A stretch of 64,000 nt of DNA from Brachionus rotundiformis. Its lineage: Eukaryota; Rotifera; Eurotatoria; Ploima; Brachionidae. Every line of letters begins with the position of its first letter. The first letter of the stretch is position 1. Made by a program: the position numbers and the translations under genes. The notes beneath the pieces are model-generated. The model ran no database searches. It was not told the DNA's origin and worked only from the letters and a program-made list of their open reading frames with translations. The stretch lies in the NCBI GenBank assembly GCA_016802295.1, contig JAESIW010000137.1:5007539-5071538 (forward strand). Reading direction: 5' to 3'. Positions 10,384 to 20,491 of this stretch are shown here, in pieces.

Positions 10384-13300
10384 ATATTTGTTTTAAATTA
10401 ATGTAAATTGTTTTAAATAATCGGAGAAATATTTTTTTTTGCTTGAAAAAGTTATTTAAATTTTAAATCAATAAATCATTTTTAAAAACATTAAATCTTT
10501 AAAAACTAAGAATGCATTTTTCAAATATTTAAAAATAATGCTCATCTAATCAGTGTTTTTGTCCAAACTTTTCCAAAAATACTTATAAGAAAACAATTTA
10601 TGGCCGCGTATAATATTTTTAAAAAACAAAAATACTGATGTTAGGGTCAAATATTTTTTGTTAGTACAATTAAATTTAAAATGTCAAATATGATTAACTT
10701 AGTAACTGTTTTATTTCTTTGACAGCTAAATTGATCCAATAGAAAAAAAAATTTATCTAAAAAAACATACATAAAGGAAATTATTGAGCAAGACAATATT
10801 CACTATATCCAAAATGTCTTTTATCGAAATCCCAAACAACTTAAGCCAAGATGAGTTCATTAAACCAGAACAAGCGAAAAAAACTAGAGGAAAAGGAAAA
10901 GTTTACCTCCCTTTCTGTAGTTTTCGTAACTTAGAATCAACTTAAGGAAATCTAGCAATGACTTTTGCCGATAACGATTGGACCTGTAAACGAGCCACAG
11001 AGAATTTGCCTGGCGATGTCATTTGGTATCAATGTACAAAATGGATAATTCGTTTAAAGCTTTATAGTTTTAACAACTCTATCCTTATTGAAATGACAGA
11101 CGAGGTCCATTTTGTATATCAGCGAATATGAAGCATCAGACTCGGATGATCCGCCTGTACAAGAGCCAATATCAAAAAAAATTCGTCTTGAAGAGACCGC
11201 TGTTAAAAAAAATGCGGTAGACCAGTTGGATCAAACAAACAAAAAAGAAAGTAAAAAAGTGAATATTATTTTTGTCGATATTTAATCATTTTTGCTCTAA
11301 TTTGATATAAGTTGTATAAATTTTTTTATTTATTTACTTTTTTTATTATATTAGAAATAAAAAATACATTTGTTCCTTAGTTCAGTAATTTTGTTTTTTA
11401 TTTCAATATTAATAACATAACTAATAATTACATGCCATTTATGGCTTATATCAGGAAAAAATTATCTACAAGATGATAAACAGTTTTGGTCACCTGTTAA
11501 TAAAAAAATTTTTCTATTTTCTGTCACGGTATTTTTACCAAAAATATAATTCATTTAATTTAGTTATTTGATAATAAGAATTTTAAAACCACGAGAGGAA
11601 AAATTGGATTCTTTTAGACATAATTTAAATAAAGCTTTTTTGACAAATGTCCTCTAAAAGGAAATTAACAGAAAAATCATAAAAACTGATAATTTAATTT
11701 CTTTTTAATTTTAAGGGCAATTTATTTTAAGCTATATTAAAAAAATAAAAAAATTTAGTCCTCATATCATTTAAATTTTATTTGTTGAAGTTTTAATAAA
11801 TTTGTAAATTTTATCAAAAATAAAAATATTTTTCGAATAAATTTTTAATCCTTCAAATATTTTTTTGAAAAAAGCCAAAAATTGCATCACCACTTTCTCA
11901 ATCAAATGCATAAAATTTAAAAAGCTTTTTCATGGGAGAATGAGTCTTCTTGAAATACCTTTAAATTAAAAAATTTATTTGAGTTTAAAAAAAAAACTTA
12001 AAAAAATTTGATATAAATTAAAATACGTGATTTTAAAAATCACTTAATTTGAACTATTTTCGCTAGCTTTAAGCGACTAAAAGAGGCAATTTATTGTATT
12101 ATTTTAAAACAGGTAAAGTTTTTCATCTTAATTTGGATATTTAGTTATTAAATTTCGGAATTAAAGATCTTATAAACAATGTAATTTTTGTAAAATATAT
12201 GAACAACAAATAAAAAACGAAAAAGATAAACTTTTGTGTTTTATTTCTGTGAGATTAATTGAATTTGAAAAAAGATAATAAAATCAAAAGCATAGCAACA
12301 CCTGGCCACACATTATTGGTAACTAACAAAAAACCACACAACAAAATAAGTCTGAGACTGTTTCTATACTTTACTAAATTCTTATCGATTTTATAAGTTA
12401 AGCGCAAAGAATTATTCTGTTTTAAAATATAATTATTTCATTTAAATTAAATTTTTCAGATTGAAATTTTCAGATTATTTTTTTGAGCAAAAAATAATAA
12501 ATTTTAATAAACCAGTCTTATGTTGAAATAATTTATAACTATCAAGCATCTATCTATCAATATTAGAAATATAATTTAAATAAATTTAACTTGTTTTATT
12601 ACAAAGTGAACAAATGGCAGCGAAATATAATTTTTTCATTTAAACATTTATTTTAATTATTTGACTTAATTCTATTTTTAATAAGTGATTAGAGTTTAAG
12701 TTTATTTTTAAAAATTATGACTTAATATTAAGATTAAATTATAAGAATAAACTTAAGCTAATAGTTTTAACACACTTTTTATTTGGTCAATATTCAATTA
12801 CCATAAGAAACAACAAATAGATATTAAATTTTTAAAATTGATTGTGCTTTAGAGCCACGTTGTTGCAAATTTTAATTTATCAAAAAGATAATTTAAATAT
12901 CATCAACGATAGGGGACTAAAATGCTGACAAAAGCAATCTAATGAGACTAAAAAAATCTTTTATTCGGTTGCCAAGACTAAAAACTTGAACCAAAAATAA
13001 AATAGTAAAAATTAATTTTTAAATTTTGGCAATTGACAGGTAAAGTCAAATATTTAGAATAAAAAAAACAGTTATTTTTTAAAATCAAATATCTTAGAAT
13101 TGAATTTTAGTTCAAATTAGTCATCAGCATTCATTCAGTCATTTAGGATCACATGATCCTATTCGAATGTGTTTAATTATCGAAAAAACAGAAAATGAAT
13201 AGAATTTTTATTAGATACCTATAACAAAAATAATAATTTGTTAATAGAATTTAAATTATAAAATCAAATTTGAGAAAAAAAAATATCTCAAATATGTAAT

Positions 13301-13709
13301 TTTAAGAAAAGTAATAATAAATTCTCATTTAAAAAATCTTGCATGGTTGTTGGAATCTTGCATACTTTTCAAACCATGGTACAATATATTATTCGGTTGT
13401 TAGGGAAAAGTATGCCAAATAACTCACTTTTAACTATTGCCTAGAACTGAAAAAAATATTTTGTCAATTAATTAGTTACTTTATTAAATAGCGGAAAAGA
13501 CAAGTTTATCCATTCATATCATGAAATTTTTTTTATCTTTATTATGAAAACTACTAAGAACTAAAAGAGACCCAAATCATGATTTAAAACATACTAATAA
13601 TAATTTATTACTTTTTCTTGCATTTTTAATATGGGTTAATGCAAAATTTTTCAAAATAATTTTTTATAAATTTTATAGATTTTTATTTCAACCTAACTAA
13701 AATTTAAAA
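10384..13709. other. 3.3 kb AT-rich gap holding one decayed gene and small palindromes
   Basis: Long low-complexity stretch between ESS2 and GOLPH3. Apart from the broken gene at 10814-11285, it shows a 16 bp near-palindrome at about 13147-13162 (AGGATCACATGATCCT) and an 11 bp inverted repeat at 13360-13370 and 13405-13415. No other supported exon is seen. Confidence 0.5.
10814..11285 (+). pseudogene. Decayed FLYWCH-like zinc-finger gene remnant
   Basis: An ATG at 10814 opens a frame (MSFIEIPNNLSQDEFIKPEQ) that reaches a TAA at 10943-10945. The same frame then stays open to a TGA at 11129, including MTFADNDWTCK and GDVIWYQCTKW. Just before that stop, the next frame becomes open and runs YISEYEASDSDDPPVQEP to a TAA near 11285. 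The spacing of aromatic, Trp and Cys residues followed by a basic block and an acidic-His end (EVHF) resembles a FLYWCH/MULE-type zinc finger, but weakly. One nonsense codon plus one frame change within 470 bp suggests a dead copy. The alternative is an intron-containing small gene, but I found no consistent splice path. Confidence 0.35.
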
Positions 13710-14627
13710 ATGTCATCCGAGTCGGGCCTAAAACAGCGCAAGCCAGTAAACTCATTAGAATCAAGATATGATTCGAACCAAATTCAAAGCGATAATGAAA
13801 AAGAGGATAACAACGACGAATATGACGCAGATTCCAAGGAGACCAGACTAACTTTAATGGAAGAAATACTTTTATTGGGACTAAAGGACAGAGAAGTATT
13901 CAAAGGATGCATTTTTTGGATTTGCTTTTATCTCTTTTTTTGACAGGGATACACATCTTTTTGGAATGATTGCATATCAAGTGGACTGAGGGGCTGCATT
14001 CTGATAGAACTGGCGTTGAGAGGCCGAGTGGAATTGGAAAGACAAGGCATGAGAAAGAAAAGCTTGTCCAATCGACGTTTGATTGTAAAAAACGATACGC
14101 CAACTGGCGATGTACTGCTTGACGAGGCTCTTAAGCACATGAAGGAAACCGATCCACCTGAGACACCAGAAGCGTGGATCGAATATCTAAGTGGCGAAAC
14201 TTGGAATCCATTGAAACTAAGATACCAATTAAGGAACGTACGTGAGCGTTTAGCCAAAAGTTTAGTTGAAAAAGGTGTCTGTAGCACAGAGAAAAAAAAT
14301 TTTTTCCTTTTCGATATGACCACACATCCACTAAACGATTCTCAACTAAAACAAAAATTAATAAAAAAAGTCCAAGATTCCGTTCTGTTAAAATGGTGTA
14401 ATGACGTTAATCGCATGGATAGACGATTAATGTCACTTTTGTATTTGGCTCACTCGTCCGATGTGCTTGAAAACGCTTTTTCACCCCTAAAAGACGAAGA
14501 CTACGAGGTAGCCATGAAGAGAGTGCGCGATTTGCTTAATTTGGACCCTGATGTTGAATGTGCCAAATGTACAAGTTCATCATCTATTGAAGTAGTATGG
14601 GCTGTAGTTGCCGCTTTTAACAAATAA
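13710..14627 (+). CDS. GOLPH3: Golgi phosphoprotein 3 (GOLPH3)
   Basis: Two exons, 13710-13895 and 13947-14627, phase 0, encode about 288 residues, close to the vertebrate length. After a polar acidic N-terminus the GPP34 domain starts at TRLTLMEEILLLGLKDREGY. It continues through GLRGCILIELALRGRVELE, GDVLLDEALKHMKE and PPETPEAWIEYLSGETWNP, and ends at SSIEVVWAVVAAFNK. GOLPH3 is a peripheral trans-Golgi protein that binds PI4P, links to myosin (MYO18A) and sorts glycosyltransferases into COPI vesicles. The intron carries an in-frame stop if unspliced, so splicing is required. This is one of the best-conserved proteins of the window. Confidence 0.97.
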
Positions 14628-15622
14628 AAACTATTTTATCTAGTTATTTTATTTAAAAGAAGATTTTATAATTTTTTCATGTAATTTTTCGAATCGAATA
14701 AATTTTAAAAATAAGTTGACTAAATTGGCAGTTTTTTGTCAAGCGAAAATTTAAATAAGAAACTCAATCACAATTTATTTAATTTAATATTATTGTATTT
14801 TTTTAAATTGGAAAAAAGGACCAGCCGTACTTTGTTGTATTAGAAGTAAAATGGAAAGAACATTTATCCATGGACTTTGATTTACGGTGCAGATAAGTTG
14901 AAATACCATTATATAAGTTATATTTTTTATTTATTTGGTTTTTTTTTTAAACACATATTTAAATAATAAAAATTATCTTTTATTCGAGTTTTAATAAGTT
15001 TATTTTAAAAATTTTGTAAAAAATTTCTTGTTTAAAAAATATGAATTAATTGAAACTTACTTAGCCCTGACAAGATTTTTAAATAAATTATAAAAATTTG
15101 GGTTCAAAGAGATCTAATCGCAATAATTTTTTTATTTTAAATATTTTTTTAATTAAAAAATAATGACATGTGAGTTAAATAAGTTTAGCATAAAATATGT
15201 AATAAAAAAAAATATTTATCGAAGTTAAATTCTTAGAATTAAGTCAATTTTTCTGTCGCAAAAAATGCCGATTTTTACAATACTAAAGACTTTTAGACTT
15301 AGACTTAACTTAATTAAATGAAAAAAAAAGATATTTGATAAATAAATTTGTTATTGAATTAATTACATTTTTAAAATACTTAATTCTAATTCAAAATGAA
15401 AATAAAAATTTTCTGTTTAAGCTATCTATTGCTCTTAAAAAAAGAGTTTAATCTTAATATTTATTAAAATGATAAGATAAACACAAGAAAAGATAAATAA
15501 ATAAGCATTTTATTTTTTGTCAAGACAAAAGCAAATTTTGTTATGCTCAAAGTACAACCTGGCAATTAAAAATTCAGTAATTTTAATCATTTTGCTTTGT
15601 TCAATTCATAAAAATAGCTAAA
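14628..15622. other. AT-rich intergenic region
   Basis: About 1 kb between GOLPH3 and UVRAG with poly-T and poly-A runs and no supportable exon, RNA gene or repeat family. Confidence 0.5.
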
Positions 15623-16936
15623 ATGAGTAAAAATGCACTAAATCCGATTCTGTTCAGACCAAAACGATTGCGGCACCTGTCATGGTTGAGATTGAAAAAC
15701 TTACAAATCAAAACAAATCTGTTCTATGTATGGTTCACAATTCATTTAGACAAACAATCATCCGCAATTTATCTCAGCGAAAAGCTCCAGAACGACCACA
15801 ATCCAAGTTGGAAGCTGAAAAACTTAAGTAAATTTGCTCAAAAAAAATTTATTCTCAGAGTCTGGTATTCTGACAGAACAAGTGAACAGAACAACTTAAA
15901 TTTAAGACTAAAACTTTTGTTACAAGCAGACATCGACTTGGACCATTTTATCTATTTAGGCGATGTAAATTTGAACTACTCGAGCAATGAGTTTAATAAT
16001 TTTATAATCTTGGAAATTTTTGATAATTTTGTTTTTTGTGAACCAATTAATGAAAAACTTCCAGTTAAAGAGCAAAATGTACGTAAAATGAGCTCAAATG
16101 AGCCAAAAAAATCATACGATCTAAGCCTACTGCGTAGATTGTGTAATTTTGACCGAGTGATACAAGATAATAAGAAAAAAGCTGATAACTTTAAGTCACA
16201 TACCAACCCACGTCTTGAATCTTTATACCACTATACTAAACTTAAACTAAAAGTGGAAGAAAAAAATTATAACATAGAATTGTATAAAATGAATTTAGAT
16301 AGTATTAAACAGTCAATAACAAGCTTAAAAGAGACCAATATGATGTTAAGTAAATCTATTTTGTTGTACAAAAATTCAAGGGACAATATTGCCACGAAAT
16401 GTCGAGAGCAAAAAGAAAATATAATAGATTATAAAGCTAAATGTGAAAATATTCTACATGAGCAGTTAGAGTTTAAAAAGGGAATTAAAATCCGGCAGAA
16501 AAAATTGGTAATGGATCTACGAGAGATTTTTACCATCAATAAAATGAAAAATAGTTCAAGCAAGATTTTAAATGTTTGTTTGGACTATTCAAAGAAATAT
16601 GAGGAAACGACCGAAATTGAAATGAGTGTGGCCTTGGGGTTTTTTGTCCAAGCTTTAGAAATTTTGTCATTTATTATAGCCGTACCATTGCGATATCCCG
16701 TAGTATTCAGGTCTTCCAAATCGACAATTGTTGAATTCGTCGAAAATGGAAATATAAAGGAACATGCTTTGTTTAGGACCACACACGACGTAGATTACAG
16801 TTTTATATATGCCTTAAAATTATTAGAAAACGATGTTATTCAATTAAGAGTTTTGCTAGATCCAAAATATGATTTAAAATATAAAGAAGATATTCTTACT
16901 CATTTAAAATGGATATTTGATTATTTAGTGATTTAG
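15623..16936 (+). CDS. UVRAG: UVRAG / Vps38-type subunit of the PI3-kinase class III complex
   Basis: Single-exon frame of 437 residues. The start has RPKRLRHLSWLRLKNLQI, matching the UVRAG RRLRHL block. A C2-like segment follows (TNLFYVWFTIHLDKQSSAIY to EIFDNFVFCEP). Residues ~200-330 form a long coiled coil (YHYTKLKLKVEEKNYNIELY onward), the part that pairs with Beclin 1. The C-terminal domain contains LEILSFIIAVPLRYPVVFRS, the PLRYPV motif of the UVRAG BARA2-like region. In the family it joins VPS34, VPS15 and Beclin 1 in complex II for endosome and autophagosome maturation. It lacks the long C-terminal extension of vertebrate UVRAG. The absence of introns is unusual here and could reflect retroposition. 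Confidence 0.88.
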   Translation: MSKNALNPILFRPKRLRHLSWLRLKNLQIKTNLFYVWFTIHLDKQSSAIYLSEKLQNDHNPSWKLKNLSKFAQKKFILRVWYSDRTSEQNNLNLRLKLLLQADIDLDHFIYLGDVNLNYSSNEFNNFIILEIFDNFVFCEPINEKLPVKEQNVRKMSSNEPKKSYDLSLLRRLCNFDRVIQDNKKKADNFKSHTNPRLESLYHYTKLKLKVEEKNYNIELYKMNLDSIKQSITSLKETNMMLSKSILLYKNSRDNIATKCREQKENIIDYKAKCENILHEQLEFKKGIKIRQKKLVMDLREIFTINKMKNSSSKILNVCLDYSKKYEETTEIEMSVALGFFVQALEILSFIIAVPLRYPVVFRSSKSTIVEFVENGNIKEHALFRTTHDVDYSFIYALKLLENDVIQLRVLLDPKYDLKYKEDILTHLKWIFDYLVI

Positions 16937-17908
16937 ACTTGTCATATTAAATTATTCCGGTTGGCAATTTAGTAATGCAACCATTTTTTTGGTTATTTAA
17001 ATATTTATAAGCTTAAAATTAATTAAATTACCGATCATTCCCATGAAAGATTTTTTATTTAATTTTTTTTAATCTAAGATGAAAATAAAATGTTTTTTTT
17101 AATTTTTTTCTTTTCTATAAAAAAATAGTTAATTTATTAAAATGATATTTTGGTCGGACAGTTTATTTGAAAAATTTTCAATCATATCTTAATATATATA
17201 TATACTTATACTTAAAGCCAAGCAATCATTTATTAAATGAAACAATTTTTCTTAAATTAACAAAAACAGGATATTTTATCAAGCTCATACTATCAAATTT
17301 AATTTTGTTATTCTTTTAAGCTATAATTATGTTTTTTAAAAAGTTTAAATTAATTTAAGAATAAATTACTAATCAAAATCTCCTTTTTTTAATATTATCT
17401 TTAAAAATTCAAAAATTATTATATTTTTGCTTAATTCTTAAATTAATAAAGGAAAAATTGTTTAAAAATTTTAGTTGATATTTTACAAAATAACTCAGAA
17501 TTTATTACTGAGTTATTAATGCTGATCTTACTATGCTTATTTTTTACTAATCTTAATTAAATAAATTAAATTGCTCAGACATAAATAGATAAATTTAGTT
17601 AAATAATTAAATTTATTGAAATAATTTCATGTCAACGTTAAGTGGCTAAATAAATTCATCAATTTGAGTGCATTTTTGGATTTTTCAGCTAAAATTTTCT
17701 CGCTTGATTGGACCTTAAAGCTCAAACATAAAAATACATAGCCTTATTGCAAAAAGTGCTCAATTAGTACTTAATTTTAAATATTAATTTCAATTTTTTA
17801 ATCGAATATTCGCCTGATTTAATCTTGAATTATACCTGTATTGGCAATTAATTATTTTATTTAATATAATTTGCAAAAGAATACTTCAAAAAGACACCTA
17901 TAAATTGA
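16937..17908. other. AT-rich intergenic region
   Basis: About 970 bp between UVRAG and SKOR. It holds a short TA-repeat tract near 17191-17206 and otherwise nothing recognisable. Confidence 0.5.
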
Positions 17909-18982
17909 TTGATATTTATATTTTCGATTTTAAAAATGGAATCAAAATATAAACAGAATAAATCCTTGAACATGTCTGAAAAACAGGTATCAACAGTGAT
18001 AATTAGAGGCTTGCCAATGGTATCTTTGAATATTGATGGAAAAGAAAGAGTTTGTTTGGCTCAAATATCTAATTTGCTGCTTCAGAAATTCAGCTATAAT
18101 GAAATTCATAACAGAAGGGTAGCATTGGGAATTAACTGCATTCAATGCACTACCAATCAACTGGAAATTTTGCGAAATGCAGGAGCAATGCCATCTTCGT
18201 CCCGCAGATGCGGAATGATAACAAAAAAAGAAGCAGAAAGACTTATCAATTCTTTTTTGGAAGAAATTAGGCCTCCTAGTCTGCCAGAATCTTTTTTCTT
18301 TCAAGTTGAGCATAAATGTGAATATGGTTGTACTGGAATTTTTTATCCATCAAGGTACAACAGCAGTAGAGCCAAGTGTATTCGCTGTACACATTGTAGT
18401 TTATATTTTTCACCAAATAAGTTCATATTTCATTCACATGAAAAGTCCAATGTTATCTATAAATCAACAAGTAATTTGAATATTAACTCTTGGCGCAAGC
18501 ATATAACTCTTATTAATCCAAATAATGATGAAGAATTGAATAATGCTTGGGAAGATGTTAAATCAATTTTTAATAGTGGTAAACGAAAAAGAACTATAAC
18601 TTATCTGGATTCAGATTCTGATTCGCAAGTAAATAACTCTGACCGATTAGTTTATAGCCAAGTGGAAGAAAATAAGGAAATTGGAGCAGCGAGTTATTCA
18701 TTTGATACAGTGAAAAATTTTTTAAATATGAACTATGGGCTGATAAATCTGATGAGCCCATATCAAGCTCCATACTTGATGCCCGATTTTCTACAATTAA
18801 ATAGACATCTTTTGTCTAATAGCTTTTTGACTAAGCCAGCTAATTCGACTAGTTTTTTGGTAAATTGTCTGCTAAACAAAATGGAAAATATCACAAGTGA
18901 AGCTAGTCCTAATGAAAATGAATCAAATGGTGGATGCTCGTCTAGGAAAAAATTTCTTAGTATACAAAAATATTTAGATTAA
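17909..18982 (+). CDS. SKOR: SKI-family transcriptional corepressor (SKOR/Fussel type)
   Basis: Single-exon frame. A second Met at 17936 (MESKYKQNKS) is a plausible alternative start. Residues ~30-120 form a Ski/Sno/Dac domain: RGLPMVSLNIDGKERVCLAQ, SYNEIHNRRVALGINCIQC and MPSSSRRCGMITKKEAERL. Next comes the SAND-like Smad4-binding domain with Cys/His zinc ligands, CEYGCTGIFYPSRYNSSRAK followed by CIRCTHC and SPNKFIFHSH. Segments such as SWRKHITL and NNAWEDVKSIF match SKOR rather than Ski or SnoN. In animals SKOR proteins are neuronal corepressors that modulate TGF-beta/BMP Smad signalling. The protein is only 357 residues, far shorter than vertebrate SKOR1/2, with a Ser/Asn-rich tail and no coiled coil. 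Confidence 0.9.
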   Translation: MIFIFSILKMESKYKQNKSLNMSEKQVSTVIIRGLPMVSLNIDGKERVCLAQISNLLLQKFSYNEIHNRRVALGINCIQCTTNQLEILRNAGAMPSSSRRCGMITKKEAERLINSFLEEIRPPSLPESFFFQVEHKCEYGCTGIFYPSRYNSSRAKCIRCTHCSLYFSPNKFIFHSHEKSNVIYKSTSNLNINSWRKHITLINPNNDEELNNAWEDVKSIFNSGKRKRTITYLDSDSDSQVNNSDRLVYSQVEENKEIGAASYSFDTVKNFLNMNYGLINLMSPYQAPYLMPDFLQLNRHLLSNSFLTKPANSTSFLVNCLLNKMENITSEASPNENESNGGCSSRKKFLSIQKYLD

Positions 18983-20491
18983 TTATTTTGGAATAAGTTT
19001 TTATTTTTTCTTTTTTAATTATTTTTCTAATTATTATATTAAATATAAAAATTATTAAAAATATCTTTTTTTACTGATTTTTTTTATTTTGCTGATATGT
19101 TTTCCAAAACTAATATCAACCAATTTTCTTGTTTTCATTAAAGAAATAAGTCTTTATTGAAAACATTGCCTAAAACTAGTTTAAATTTTGTCAGAATTTA
19201 TTAGTTTTCGTGGCCTTTTTCAGCTGCTGGGCTACTCTTTATTTTATTTTCGAGTTGATTTTTAATTTGTATTAATAAAATAATATAAAATAAATATTTT
19301 TGCTTTTCTGTATCTCTTTTAAGAGTCAAATTTTATTAGTGATGTTGTTTCTTGGTGTCTCTATCTCAATATCATTATAATGCTGATCTAGATTGGTCAA
19401 ATAACATAATATTTATCAACTTTAACAGATATCCAATTTGAAATTTAAAATTCCAACAGCTTTTGTTTAATTGAGCTTCAACCTGGACAAGATCATAGTT
19501 ACAGATTACTGTGCTATTACAATAACAGGTAAAATTAAGCTTATAAAGAATGCATAATGATATTGAAACAAATTTATCTATAAATAAATATAGGGACTAA
19601 TTAAATTATAACTATTTCTTTTAATTTTTGGGAAGTTAAAATATTTGGCGTATTTTTAACAAAATATAAATATCATATTTTGTTGGTATCTCAAATTTTC
19701 AAGAGCTTTAGTTTATTTCTTTAGTCTGTCAAACTTTCTTTTTACCAAATTGGTGATTTTAAATTCGTTGGACATGTCATCAATTCAATTATGTACTTGC
19801 ATTTATATTTTTCAATTATACTGGACAGCAACATCTTCCTTCTTTCCATTTAGAAGCATCTTTTGGTAACTTCATTATCCAAATTTCCAAACTGAAAATG
19901 CTTTTTTTATTTTAATAATATATACTCCTGCGCATTTCAGCAAGATTTAGATTTTTGCTGGTTACTTTTAGATCATTTTTTGATTATATTCATAGCATTA
20001 TATGAGATGAAAAAAAAATTCAACAAGCTACCAAGAAGATAGTCATCAAATACTGGGTATTTTATTTTCCACTCAACTTATAATTAATTTAATCACATTT
20101 TTTTTGAAATAATTATTTAAGATACTGACTAAAAAAAAATATAATACTAAGGTTCCAACATATATTGTAATTAAATTTCTACTCAGAAATAGTATCAAAT
20201 TTATTTGATTATCTAAAATTTATCAATCAGGTATTAAATAATAAAATATTTTCAAGAATTGTTGGTAGTTGAATTATAAGAAAATATAATTCAGCATAAA
20301 GTTTATTTTTATAAAAAAATAAAGGCATTTAAGAATTTTCAAAAGAGAGGTTCCAGTATCCTAGCTATTTCTTAGCAACTGTATAAGCCATTTGAAAAAT
20401 CAAACTAAATAATTCGCATTCAAACTTTTTACTATAGTTAAATGTTTATGATTTATTTATTGCTTTTATAGCTGTCCTTAACGATAAGAAA
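18983..20491. other. AT-rich intergenic region
   Basis: About 1.5 kb between SKOR and the EF-hand repeat gene. It has slightly higher complexity around 19350-20050 but no open frame with family resemblance and no clear repeat. Confidence 0.45.

Noticed and set aside
13900..14331. Minus-strand open frames overlapping GOLPH3
   Set aside because: Shadow frames opposite the conserved GPP34 domain.
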